Counted from the first letter of the stretch, positions 1 through 9,047 are shown. The stretch: DNA of 23,334 bases from Mesostigma viride (GCA_009746045.1 RPFO01001833.1:1-23334); one strand, 5' to 3'. Translations and numbers: made by a program. The notes: generated by a model not told the origin, from the sequence alone.

Positions 1-960
1 CTGCTGATTCCCTCCGGGAGTTGTCCCAGGGCGACCGGGACCGGGCCCCTTCTGTGGACATGCGACGCCGGAGTCGCGCGACACGCCCGTCCCTGGGTAC
101 GGTATGTCTGCGCTCGCCTGCCGACAGTGTGACTCCGCGCGCGCCTCCGCCGAGCTTGCCATTTCGCCCATGTCCTACGGTTCCGTCCCAGGTGTGTCGG
201 GCGCCGCGGGACCGTGGCCTACCCATGGAGACTGATCGGCCTCCTTTCGATATGGTTATTTTAGCTGATCCTGTGTTCCAGGGCGAGATCCTGGTTCGGC
301 GCGTTCTGTATCGCTGGGCTAGGCGTCACAATGACTTGGACACCTACGGTGGTTTCCAGTGGGCTTACCCTCCGCCTCTGGGCATTATGGCCTCAGATGC
401 CCTTACGGTAGAGTTTCCTGCGGTGCCGGTGCTACGTACAGCACGGTTCTCCTGCAGCCCATCCTGGAGTGGGATGCCCGTCGTCCAGCGCCCATCCCGG
501 GCCAGGGCCTGGACTCCCGTGGCCATCCTCCTCCTCGGGCTAGTGACTACCTAGAGACGTTCGGTCGCGACAGTGCGCTCGTCGGTGGCGCTCACGTGAG
601 GTTCGGCACATCCGGATGTGGCCGTCTAACGTGGAGCCCCTGATCGATCTGTTCTTCCCGACGGGTTTGCGTCCTCGGATCCGGTACCATCGCCTACTCC
701 TGCGGGCTCTCTGTTTGATCGCGGTAGAGCCCTTCCTACGCCTCTTTGCCTGCGGCTTCTTGGACTGGGCCCGTGGCCAGGTCGTTCTTACGCAGCATAG
801 GTATTACTGGGCCTTTCTGGGCCTTTTTCCTGATGGCGTGTGGGCCGATGTTTTCCTCACTGTAGATAGGCATGACAATGCCGATGATGTGGCCCACTAC
901 CAGGCTTATCTGGATGTTCTGCTGGCCTCGCGTGGCACTTACCAGACTGATGGCAACTAG
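1..960 (+). other. Left flanking DNA with short unrecognised reading frames
   Basis: This GC-rich stretch outside the viral element has reading frames on the plus strand at 21-554 (177 aa), 359-643 (94 aa) and 616-960 (114 aa). The last encodes a hydrophobic, aromatic and arginine-rich sequence (residues such as WARGQVVLTQHRYYWAFLGL) and ends at TAG 958-960. None matches a family I recognise. Consecutive frames passing the coding appearance from one to the next could mean a decayed host or retroelement gene with frameshifts, but chance open frames in GC-rich DNA are equally likely. No start context or promoter supports expression. Confidence 0.3.
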
Positions 961-2330
961 ATAGAGGGCCTTATGCCCGACCTGAGGGGGTTGTCCCTCC
1001 GGTATATAGAGTCGCCCTCATATATTCTGGCCAGTTGATTGGTCGTACTTGGTCCTTGGTACTGATTCGTTTACTCTGTGTGTCCTGCCCAGTGCCGTCC
1101 CCCCGGCAAGGACTCTGTTCCAGGCAGTTAGGGGAACCTCCCACCAGGCTTGGTGCTGGCTAACCCTACACCACCCGGCGTGGTGGTGGAACCGAGTTAA
1201 CACGTTGGTGCTTTGTATCTTGGATGGCCTGTCGATTGTGTTGGTGTGTGCTGGGTGCATTAGGTTTTTCCTACCCCTTGGTTTCCTCCCTGTGCGTAGG
1301 GAGAGGGCTCCCTACCTTTGTGTGGGGGGAGGTGTTACGTCGCGTAACAATTCGTTGTAGTTACGGACGTAAATTAGCTGGTCTTTTGCCTCGGTCGTTC
1401 CTAGGTTTACGTGTAGTTCGAACTGGGACACGGTTGTCCTCATAACAGTACTGCGGTGCATTGGATGCTTTTGGGCGTCGCGCCGCGTACTTTATTAGTG
1501 GTCCTTATCCTTTGGGTAGAATGTAGTGGACCAGCGTGTATCTGTGCATCGGTAGGCGAGGGTCAGGTCGGCCCGAGCATGCTGGACCGTTGGTGACCAT
1601 TTATGCACGTTCTACCCCTCGTGTGGTCACTCGGCGTGTCTTAAATGAATGAACACATAATAAAGGCTTGGGTCACGGCAGTGTAGTGTGTTTCCTTCCT
1701 CTATTCCTGGAATAAACGGGTTCGGGTAAATGGTTGTATGGCGTATTATAGCAACACATACGTGAATGCATTGAGATCAGCTCCGTCTCGTTCGTCTTTC
1801 GCTAGGGGATTGAGTAGAGGCGGCCTGACTAATTTAGGTAGGATTAGTTAGGCCAGGTAGAGGTAGAGGTGGAGGTAGAAGTTTAGGACGTAACATCATG
1901 TAGAGGCGACGCGTTCCAACCCATGCAGCCAGAAGGGCTGGCCACTTTCTACTTGCAATCCCAGCTGTATCATCGACTACGTTGCATATGCCACCAGTAA
2001 GCCGCTTGATCATAGCAAGTGGACTAGGCAGTACACCGCAGAGCTCTGTCACATGCTCCTAGTGCGTCATTAATTAATTAAGTAGCTTCCATCATCATTC
2101 CGTCATCATTCCGTCATCGCGACTAGGAGAAGTGCACCACCCTTATGCTGGCATCTGCCACCCCTATAGTGACCCTATAGTGACCGCGGCCTAGGATGGG
2201 TCTCACCCTAAACCCTAAAACCCTAAACCACTTGCAAAAACAGAAGTGCCCCCCTGCCACCACTGCTCACCAGGTTGTGACATTTAGGCTGGCATCTGTC
2301 ACCACCCCGGCAGTTGTGATGGTGTGTTGG
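961..2330. other. Flanking non-coding DNA, no gene seen
   Basis: No convincing gene is present. Visible details are AATAAA signals at 1659-1664 and 1711-1716 (plus strand), a small inverted repeat TGTTACG/CGTAACA with a 3-bp spacer at 1333-1349, and a purine-rich AGGTAGAGGTGG-type run around 1850-1880. There are short direct repeats at 2090-2118 (CATCATTCCGT) and 2164-2184 (CCTATAGTGA). A degenerate repeat of GCTGGCATCTG(C/T)CACC occurs near 2149 and 2289. The poly(A) signals downstream of the 1-960 frames could be the 3' end of an old retroelement or host transcript, but no LTR pair or poly(A) tail can be shown. Confidence 0.35.
2206..2227 (+). repeat. Telomere-like CCCTAAA repeat
   Basis: Three CCCTAAA units lie at 2206-2212, 2213-2219 and 2221-2227, with one extra A between the second and third. 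TTTAGGG/CCCTAAA is the telomere unit of most plants and many algae and protists. The tract is only about 100 bp outside the left end of the viral TIR. It may be an interstitial telomere remnant or a subtelomeric position of the insertion, or a chance short repeat. Confidence 0.6.
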
Positions 2331-2763
2331 GGTGTGACAAGGATGGCGAAAAATTGCACGTACTTACTCTTATATAAAGAACGCCCAATTTTTCGCCACC
2401 CTGCCACCCCTTGGCGCGGGTCATAGGAGGTGTTTGTCAAGGTGTGAGAGTGATGGCGAAAAATTGCACGTACTTACTCTTATATAAAGAACGCCCAATT
2501 TTTCGCCACCCTGCCACCCCTTGGCGCGGGTATAGGAGGTGTTTGTCAAGGTGTGAGAGTGATGGCGAAAAATTGCACGTACTTACTCTTAGAAAAGAAC
2601 GCCCAATTTTTCGCCACCTTCCCCCACTGGCCGGCGCTGAGGTGGCGTGGGTTGTTGGATGTGGCGAAAAATTGCACGTACTTACTCTTAAGAAAAGACC
2701 GCCCAATTTTTCGCCATGCCTCGCAGGGTGAGGGAGCCGGCGAGGGCCGCGCGGCGGGGTGTG
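2331..2763 (+). repeat. Left terminal inverted repeat
   Basis: The stretch from GGTGTGACAAGG at 2331 to GGGGTGTG at 2763 matches the reverse complement of 21078-21473 and 23191 onward. The inner 45 bp (2718-2763, GC-rich) is nearly identical to 21078-21124 apart from a 1-bp indel. The outer part is a tandem array of hairpin units with 50-60 bp linkers. The high identity between the two ends suggests a fairly recent insertion or continuing gene conversion. Confidence 0.9.
2345..2715 (+). repeat. Four iterated hairpin units in left TIR
   Basis: Units lie at 2345-2397, 2455-2507, 2564-2615 and 2663-2715. Each begins GGCGAAAAATTG and ends CAATTTTTCGCC, a 12-bp inverted repeat around a loop of about 29 bp. 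The loop contains CACGTACTTACTCTTA and, in the two outer units, TATATAAAG. The linkers between the outer units carry GGAGGTGTTTGTCAAGGTG. Units of this kind at both genome ends could be replication-origin or protein-binding iterons; this role is inferred only from their repetition and symmetry. Confidence 0.85.
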
Positions 2764-2782
2764 ACCGGAACCGGATCGACGT

Positions 2783-5700
2783 CTACTCGATGAGGCATGA
2801 GCGCGACGTCTTGGAGGTTGTAAAGAAATGCATGGCAGAAACAGGCTTCATTAAAATATTATTACTTATCCGCTCCCTGCAGGAAAGGAGCGATTTCATC
2901 CATCGACAGGCCAGACAACGACGTGATCGAATAATCCTTCTCATCGCCCCACCACGAGGGTTTATACCTATCAAGAAACGCGTGCATGTCCGCCTTCGAA
3001 ATTTCCAAGTAACCACCGCCACGGCTATTGCCCTTCGCCCCTTGGCAGAAATTCCCAGAGTCGGGCTTAACAACCTGTTGATGAGCCCGCTACACTGTGC
3101 AAAAGACAAACTACCAGCCTCGCCTGCTCGCCGTTGGTATCCAAATGTTGAGCGCATGAACCAGGCCTTGTCGGCAATTTCGCTATCAATTTTATTCCCT
3201 AGTGCAATCGTCTCGTCGCGCGTCAACTTCATTGTGAGATTGGACGGATCAGCCGTCGTGATGAAGTCGATGATAGGCGTCCCTTCTAGTAGCTTGAGCG
3301 TAATGGCCAGAGACTGTGCTAGTCCAAAACGAGAATACGCCTTCAAATCAAACAAGGACTCTGACTTCTGCAGAATCAACAGATTGTCTCTGAAATGCTC
3401 CTTGGTTCCTAGTCCCGTCAACTTCGAATATTGCCGAATGCCAGCGTACGCCTTCCTCCCCATCTCCTTGTCCAGAATTTGAGGGAGCTCGTCGTCGATG
3501 AGATCATACGGAATCATGTACAACCGGTGAACCAGTTCGTACACCGCCTTCAGACGCATTTCGTACGGTGAAAGTGGAACCGTGCCGCCGATTCTCCCCT
3601 CTAGATCCTTGTACTCCTCCTCGCTCATAAGCACCACCTCCCTGTCCTTGTCTGGATCTTCTAGTACCGGAAGCGGAGGGGCGTCGATGTCCCCCAACTC
3701 CTCCACTGCCGACACCTCCACGCCGTAGTCCTCCGTCAGTATCTTGATGAGATTTCCCTTGTAGTGGGACCTCGACACCGCGAGATCTTGCTGGTTCCGG
3801 CAGAAGAGACGGAACTTGGGGCAATTTCTGTCATAGATACGCGACTTGTCCGCGCTCCAGTCGCAGACTACGTCGGCGTTGTCGAACAGCAGCTGGATGA
3901 GCGCAGTGTCCCCCGCGATCATGTTCTCGACGATCGTACCGTAGTCCGTTGGAGGCCTGTCAAGAAGCGAAGTCGTGTCTCGATAGAAGATGACCATCTC
4001 TCCCTTGACTAAGTGGCGCACCCTGAAAATTTGCTGGAGGGTTGTCGTGTAGCTCGCGTAGTAGTCCCCGTTGATGAAGAGTCCCACCATGCTGTCGAAC
4101 GTGTGCTCCGTGTAGCTGACTCCAACCGTGATCGTGGGGCTGAAGATCAAAAAGTCCAAGTCAGCCCACGCAGCATTCGCGCCAACCTCCAGATCCTCCT
4201 TGCTCGTCAGACTAGTGTAGAGACGCCCGTTCTTGCGCTTGTCGATGAAGGGTTTGAGTGCCTCATACGCCATGGCGGCCTCTTTTTTGCCAGACATTGG
4301 GCAGAAAATCCTCTCTCCGGCCTCTATCCTCCTCTCACACTCAGCGACAAAGCGGTCCACGCAGACCTTTCGCCAGTTCTTCTCTGAGGTCACGTCCACC
4401 CATCGCAGAGTCCTGTTGGTAGGGCGCCTGAAGGTGTTGCAATCCACCTCCATAGTGTCCGCCGCGCGATAGGCCGCTATGAAATCGTAGACCTTTCGAG
4501 TAACAGTAGCGTCTAGCGCGATCACGACCTTGGACGTTTCGATGAGCCTGACGAATTTTCTCAACACCTCGCGACGGTTCTCCACGTAGCGCTGTGAAAG
4601 GGCAGTGAGGGTGTTGTAAATTTCGTCCAGGATGAGGAGGTCGAACGGTTGGTCCGTGAGGCGCAAGATGCTGTTCAGGACTATCAACACCCTGTCGTCA
4701 GAAATCATCCCCTTTGAGCCGCTGAGATAGTGACGAAAATTTGGGTCACTGTACAGGAGATGGAACGCGTTGCCTTCCCATACAATTGTCCTCCCACCCT
4801 CGCCCAGAGACTTGTAGTTGCGATCCTCCTCCTTTGATAGGCTAATGTTGGCAACGATGCAGCACACGCGAATACCTGGATCCCTCCTCACCGCCTCGTT
4901 GACGAGTTCACGAATCCTCTCAGATTTACCTGTCCCGCAGTTGGACTGGACGAGGAAGGTGCTCTTATGCGGTCCCCCAAATAGCGCATCCCAGCTGAAT
5001 GGCTTGATTTTTTCGGACGAATACGTGTGAGTGAACGGCACTTGGTCAGATCCCGGTTGCTGCATCACGGGAGGTGCGATCTCGATCTTGCGAGCGTCTG
5101 GCGATTTCCTGTAGCAGTCATAAAAAACTTGTCCTGACGGGTATTGGAGCGTGAATGGGCCGTTCTTCTCGTGCACCTTGTTGCATATGAGGCAGATGTG
5201 ATCGTCGCATTGCTGGTACTTCACCCTCACGAGCTTGACGTCTGGAGACAACTCAATGTAGCCGCACTCGAGATAGTCACACTCCGGAGCCACCTTCTCC
5301 ATCGCCGCGAGAGATGCAGAAACGTCAATGTCCTTGCCCGCCGCCTTCACCGTGCACTCGCGACGTCCGCGAACCCCTCTCCTCTTCAACGATGCCGCCC
5401 AGTCCGGGGGCGCACTCACCAATACCCCGCCCGAGACGTCGTCCGGCGAGTAGATGTTGATGAGATGGTCGAGGAAGTCACTAGACGAGCCTTCACATGT
5501 GCGCAGAATTCCCAGAGGGTCAGTGTCCCCGAATTTGTGCATCCCGACGCATCGGAAAAGACTGTCTCTCCTGTAGACTGCTTCGTCTATCACCGTGTCC
5601 ATTTCACCGAAATAGTCAGCTGGGTGGCGGCAGATCTCGTCGAATTGCTCTTGACCGTTCACTTTGAACTTCAGCAGCTCGTGCGCGTCCTCGTGAACGG

Positions 5701-6349
5701 GAGATGACAGGTCGAAAGAAGCGCGCTTGATGAAATCGGTGAGGCCGCTGTACCAAAACACTCTCGCGTCCAGGTCGGCAAGAACGAGACCGCGCACGAC
5801 GATGTGGAAAGACGACTTGAACAAATCCTTCTTCATGCGAGACGCCGTGCTGACCTCGTAGCGAAAGTCCTTGGTTGCGATGTTCAGGACGACGCGGCAG
5901 TACTCGTCGTGAACACGGCGAAAGTGTCCCGGGTAATCGATGTTCGCCAGACGCTCGTCATCTGGGTCGACCTTGTCGTCAATGTCGACGTACGCCCACG
6001 ACGGGTCGTCGGGTTGTATGACTTCGTCGAGCGTGCGGCGAACGGGATGAGCAGCACACTCCGCATAGATCCGCGAAAAGTCTGCGAGGTTGCCATAATG
6101 CGCGTACTCGTTGGCGTCCTTCGTGTTGATGCCACGCGCGCAAATGAAGCGATGGCCGAGAGACACCCCAGCCTCTTTTGTGGGAGCCTTCTTGTAGCGC
6201 CATTGCGTGACGACCTTGTTCATGGTCTCATGGGTGGCCTCGGGTGGTGGGTGGAGTAGAGCCAGCCACGGAATGTCAACGTCCTTTATACTCCCACGGT
6301 GCTTTCTAGAAGGTTCGACTGTGACGACACGACTCGGTTCAGACGACAT
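2783..6349 (-). CDS. Primase-polymerase (AEP) fused to herpes OBP-like SF2 helicase
   Basis: This 1188-aa protein probably primes, and may copy, viral DNA and unwinds it. The N-terminal part has archaeo-eukaryotic primase motifs: VDIDD at residues 121-125 (D122, D124), KSSFHIV at 178-184 (S180, H182), and a third aspartate/arginine cluster at 251-266 (DTVID, LFRCVG). A cysteine/histidine cluster follows (C381, C386, C389, H393, C412), as in UL52-type primase zinc ribbons. The helicase has Walker A CGTGKS at 471-476, DEIY at 575-578, ALDAT at 611-615, a motif V-like FSPTITVGVSY at 736-746 and QQIFRVR at 772-778, the arrangement of the herpesvirus origin-binding family. The last 90-100 residues look frameshifted: basic, low-information sequence replaces a plausible tail in another frame ending at TAA 2862-2864. 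The start at 6349 is preceded by AT-rich DNA. It is the only replication enzyme in the window. Confidence 0.85.
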   Translation of the reverse strand: MSSEPSRVVTVEPSRKHRGSIKDVDIPWLALLHPPPEATHETMNKVVTQWRYKKAPTKEAGVSLGHRFICARGINTKDANEYAHYGNLADFSRIYAECAAHPVRRTLDEVIQPDDPSWAYVDIDDKVDPDDERLANIDYPGHFRRVHDEYCRVVLNIATKDFRYEVSTASRMKKDLFKSSFHIVVRGLVLADLDARVFWYSGLTDFIKRASFDLSSPVHEDAHELLKFKVNGQEQFDEICRHPADYFGEMDTVIDEAVYRRDSLFRCVGMHKFGDTDPLGILRTCEGSSSDFLDHLINIYSPDDVSGGVLVSAPPDWAASLKRRGVRGRRECTVKAAGKDIDVSASLAAMEKVAPECDYLECGYIELSPDVKLVRVKYQQCDDHICLICNKVHEKNGPFTLQYPSGQVFYDCYRKSPDARKIEIAPPVMQQPGSDQVPFTHTYSSEKIKPFSWDALFGGPHKSTFLVQSNCGTGKSERIRELVNEAVRRDPGIRVCCIVANISLSKEEDRNYKSLGEGGRTIVWEGNAFHLLYSDPNFRHYLSGSKGMISDDRVLIVLNSILRLTDQPFDLLILDEIYNTLTALSQRYVENRREVLRKFVRLIETSKVVIALDATVTRKVYDFIAAYRAADTMEVDCNTFRRPTNRTLRWVDVTSEKNWRKVCVDRFVAECERRIEAGERIFCPMSGKKEAAMAYEALKPFIDKRKNGRLYTSLTSKEDLEVGANAAWADLDFLIFSPTITVGVSYTEHTFDSMVGLFINGDYYASYTTTLQQIFRVRHLVKGEMVIFYRDTTSLLDRPPTDYGTIVENMIAGDTALIQLLFDNADVVCDWSADKSRIYDRNCPKFRLFCRNQQDLAVSRSHYKGNLIKILTEDYGVEVSAVEELGDIDAPPLPVLEDPDKDREVVLMSEEEYKDLEGRIGGTVPLSPYEMRLKAVYELVHRLYMIPYDLIDDELPQILDKEMGRKAYAGIRQYSKLTGLGTKEHFRDNLLILQKSESLFDLKAYSRFGLAQSLAITLKLLEGTPIIDFITTADPSNLTMKLTRDETIALGNKIDSEIADKAWFMRSTFGYQRRAGEAGSLSFAQCSGLINRLLSPTLGISAKGRRAIAVAVVTWKFRRRTCTRFLIGINPRGGAMRRIIRSRRCLACRWMKSLLSCRERISNNILMKPVSAMHFFTTSKTSRSCLIE

Positions 6350-6520
6350 GATAGTATATTACTTGTTTAGAAAAAAAAAAATTCAGATTATAAAATGCCA
6401 AACCCTCGAACCTCGACCCTCGAGAAAAATGTTCCCATGGAACTTTTATATTCCCTGTATAATGCATGCAGTTTAGAATACCCTTTTCGACATTCATGAA
6501 AATTTCCCACGGGAAACTAT
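6350..6520. promoter_or_regulatory. AT-rich intergenic region upstream of primase-helicase
   Basis: This 171-bp gap separates the primase-helicase start (6349) from the recombinase stop (6521). Reading the minus strand, an A/T-rich tract with an 11-nt T run leads to AATATACTATC directly before the ATG. The core ATATACTAT also occurs at the start of the AT-hook gene (8129-8137 region), so it may be a shared early promoter or initiator element. A TTATAAAATG-like sequence at about 6390-6397 is a second TATA candidate. Confidence 0.4.
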
Positions 6521-7783
6521 CTACTTTTTCCTCGGCCTCAGCCGACGTCCGCCAGTCTCGCCACCCTGCCTCTCGTAAACGGCTCCTGTCAGTACGTCAT
6601 GGCCCATCATGTCGCCAGCCCATTTACGTTTCTTAAATGAAGCGCCCTTCAGGAAACGAGTGATGTATGCTTGTCGCGTGGCGTCGATGCCTCCGTAAAT
6701 CCGGTTGTAACGGGCGCTGTAGAGCTCGTGTTTGATCGGAATGCCAGGCTCTGATTCGAAAAGGAATTTCTGTCCAGCCTTAGCACGGGCATCTAACGCT
6801 TTGATGAGCTTTCCGTACTTCTTCGGGATGACGACGTCATAAACTGGCATGCTGTGCTGCGTTTTGAAATTCTGGATGTAGAATCTCCTCTCGCTCGGGA
6901 TGTAGCCGTTCTCGTGCGGTCCTAGCTCAGCGACCGAGTCGACGATGCGCATCTGGTCGTGATTGTAACGCGTCGGTGGTAGATCTTCACCCGAGAGATA
7001 GATCAAGCCCATGAGCGCGGCGTCGGACGTGGGATCGGCTTCGTACTCTGCTTTGGCGATCTTCTGGAGCTGTTCGTACGTGTACCTCAGCGGCTTGTTC
7101 TCGGCACGGTCAAACCGTCTGTCCAGGTCACCAACCTTCAGCTCCCTGACGCGAGCAGTGTACGCGTCCGTAACGTGACTTGGGAGCCTCTTCTCGGGCG
7201 GCATCATTCGGTTCACGCCGTTGATGACCCCGAGGAGCTGCTTCTCATTCTCCCTCCAGGCGTCGTCCTTCGAGTGCTGGGTCTTGCGCTTGGGTTCTGA
7301 TGTCTCGTGCACCACGCGAAGAACACGAGCTGTGTCGGCAAGGCAATCAACGGACTCGTACTGCGAGCACCCCAGTTTGTCGAGCAGGACCCGCATCCTG
7401 CCAATGTATCCCAAAGCGGTCTTGCGAGTCGCCCCGCGCTCCTTCGATGGCCTGCCACGCTCGTGCTGCTCTGGTCGCGCTTCCGCTGCGGCGACGGCCT
7501 CGTCGAAGGTCCAGTACCGCCCTCCTCCAGCTCGCGCAGGCGATTCCTCGTGGTGCGGTGGCTCCGGCGAGGGTGGAGAGGTCGCCTGCAAGCCGATTTT
7601 TTCCGCACACTCGGGGTTATTTGCGATCCATCGATCACTGGGATTCCAGACGCCCTTCTTGACCTTGCTTTTCGCCGAGATGCAGTTCGTCTGGTCGCGG
7701 GCGATTGCTCGCCTCTTCGCCTGGGCCCGTCGCCATTGCTCGCGACGCTCCTCTACGGTCACCGTCATCTGATGACTGAACAT
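6521..7783 (-). CDS. Tyrosine recombinase (integrase)
   Basis: This 420-aa protein probably integrates and excises the element by strand exchange through a 3'-phosphotyrosine. The C-terminal catalytic domain has arginine I in LPPTRYNHD (R272), a candidate beta-hairpin lysine K308 (FKTQ), arginine II in DATRQAYIT (R370), the box III histidine in MMGH (H395) and tyrosine Y403 in TGAVYER. The usual box II histidine appears to be aspartate (D367). The N-terminal half is basic and probably binds DNA (core-binding region roughly 115-230). PLVs related to TsV-N1 carry recombinases of this type in place of retroviral-like integrases. The first Met at 7783 is preceded by a TATAAAAAG box; Met6 is an alternative. 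Its 5' end overlaps the AT-hook gene by 149 bp in another frame. Confidence 0.85.
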   Translation of the reverse strand: MFSHQMTVTVEERREQWRRAQAKRRAIARDQTNCISAKSKVKKGVWNPSDRWIANNPECAEKIGLQATSPPSPEPPHHEESPARAGGGRYWTFDEAVAAAEARPEQHERGRPSKERGATRKTALGYIGRMRVLLDKLGCSQYESVDCLADTARVLRVVHETSEPKRKTQHSKDDAWRENEKQLLGVINGVNRMMPPEKRLPSHVTDAYTARVRELKVGDLDRRFDRAENKPLRYTYEQLQKIAKAEYEADPTSDAALMGLIYLSGEDLPPTRYNHDQMRIVDSVAELGPHENGYIPSERRFYIQNFKTQHSMPVYDVVIPKKYGKLIKALDARAKAGQKFLFESEPGIPIKHELYSARYNRIYGGIDATRQAYITRFLKGASFKKRKWAGDMMGHDVLTGAVYERQGGETGGRRLRPRKK

Positions 7784-8129
7784 GAGACAATTTTTTGGCT
7801 CGAGGCTTTTTATACCCTACGGGGTGGATCCTTGGGCGCCCTCGAGGCCGTTTCGGTTCGTGTCGTTTTTCCGTTTTGGAGGGTGAGCGCCCACGTGGAC
7901 GCCTGCGATCGCCCACCAAGGCGAGGATGGCCAATCGGATTTCGGGGCTCATGTCGTGACAGGTGGACGGAATCGTGTCGTGGTGGCCTGCTTCTTGAAG
8001 GATCCTGACGACACGTTCTAGAGTTTTCTGCCCCAGTCGAGAACCCGAACAATATCGGAGGAGTGCTTGGGTGTCCAACACGTACTCCTTCTCGGCGCCT
8101 GCGTATCGTTTGATGGACGGAATATCCAT
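7635..8129 (-). CDS. AT-hook basic protein, unknown function
   Basis: This 164-aa frame starts at 8129 right after an ATATACT element. Residues 1-75 look like a compact folded region rich in Leu and Arg. Residues about 75-112 are strongly basic and contain KRPRGRPRIHP, a canonical AT-hook core (RGRP) that binds the minor groove of AT-rich DNA. Residues beyond about 115 lie in the 149-bp overlap with the recombinase and are polar, without visible structure, so the true ancestral end may be earlier. A DNA-architectural or regulatory role beside the recombinase is reasonable, but the family is not recognised. Confidence 0.55.
   Translation of the reverse strand: MDIPSIKRYAGAEKEYVLDTQALLRYCSGSRLGQKTLERVVRILQEAGHHDTIPSTCHDMSPEIRLAILALVGDRRRPRGRSPSKTEKRHEPKRPRGRPRIHPVGYKKPRAKKLSHVQSSDDGDRRGASRAMATGPGEEASNRPRPDELHLGEKQGQEGRLESQ
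7806..7814 (-). promoter_or_regulatory. TATA box for the recombinase
   Basis: On the minus strand GGTATAAAAAGCC lies about 25-30 bp upstream of the recombinase ATG at 7783. The element is inside the coding sequence of the overlapping AT-hook gene, so the two genes may be transcribed separately despite the overlap. Confidence 0.45.
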
Positions 8130-8151
8130 AGTATATCATGTTCAGAGAAAA

Positions 8152-9035
8152 TTATTTTATCGAGAGAAATGTATTGAAGTTTCGACGAAACATTTTTTTC
8201 GGGTCGCGCTGGTCGAAGTCGACAGCGAAGAAGTCGTGAGGATCGTCCTTGACGGCGTGGTCCCATAGCGCGAGAAACTCGTCCGGCGCCACAGCCCCCG
8301 CGCTCTCTTCCGCGATCTGTCGCGCGGCTCGATGGTCCTTCGTTCTGAACAGCGCAAGAAACGATATATTCGCTCGCACTGCTCGTGGTACGCCACCGCT
8401 TGTGTACGCCTGTGTCAGGAAAATCATGCTCGTGAGGAAGTGTCTGTGTTTGAACGCGAAAGCCGCAACAGCGTTTTTGCTAGAGCTCTGATAGAGGGCA
8501 CTGCCTTGCATGTCGTCTATCAGAATGAGCGACGAAGGAGGACCGTGCTCGAACCTTGTCGCAGGTTTATCCCAGTTCATTGCATCAAGGCGTAGGTACA
8601 TGGAGAGGTCCATGAGTTCTGCGTTTTTTTTCCCATCCACGTATTCGCGTTTGAACGTTTCCCAGACCTTGAGATCGTCCTTGTACCTCTCGTATTCGTG
8701 GAGGTCAGACTTTATATGATCTATCATCCCATCGAATGCCAGGTTAGAGTAGACTTCCATCGTCATAGCTGGTTCCGGGAGCTCCTTGTATTTTGGCTCC
8801 GTGTGGGCACTCCCTGAAATGAGGTACAGCTTGTCGAATGAGTTTTAGCAAAGTAAGCCTTCGCCATGTTGACTGCCGATGTAGTTTTCCCAGACCGTCG
8901 AGCTCCGCAGAAGTTTGCGATGAAATGAAGACTCGGCATATTCGGTGGAGCAGGACGCTGTGGGGCGTATCGTTGCTTGATGTCTTTGTTCTCAAGTGAA
9001 TGAATTCGTCGCTCTTCGATGATAGCCATTATCAT
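8152..9035 (-). pseudogene. DNA packaging ATPase (FtsK/HerA type), frameshifted
   Basis: The gene encodes the motor that pumps viral DNA into the capsid, related to the A32-like ATPases of PLVs, virophages and NCLDVs. The N-terminal piece (9035 to about 8840) has Walker A GARRSGKTT, residues 44-52. The C-terminal piece (about 8840 to 8152) has Walker B LILIDD, residues 80-85 of the frame starting at 8766, then a sensor-like MIFLTQAY and FRTKD. The two pieces are in different frames. Coding similarity changes frame near 8835-8845, consistent with one missing base, after which the first frame runs to a stop at 8763. No classical slippery heptamer with a downstream pseudoknot is evident, so a mutation or sequence error is more likely than programmed frameshifting. 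It lies between the AT-hook gene and the coiled-coil gene, with a 12-bp gap to the latter. Confidence 0.85.
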
Positions 9036-9047
9036 TCTGAAGACATT

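Noticed and set aside
1333-1349. LTR boundary of a retrotransposon (TGTTACG...CGTAACA)
   Set aside because: The two arms are only 3 bp apart and no second LTR, primer-binding site or polypurine tract could be found.
2411-2731. Repetitive peptide frames in the left TIR (and mirror frames in the right TIR)
   Set aside because: They are translations of the hairpin array; frames shift with each linker and no start or promoter supports them.
2553-3482. Plus-strand 309-aa frame opposite the primase-helicase
   Set aside because: It starts inside TIR hairpins and runs antisense to the helicase gene with low-complexity translation; the minus strand explains the region.
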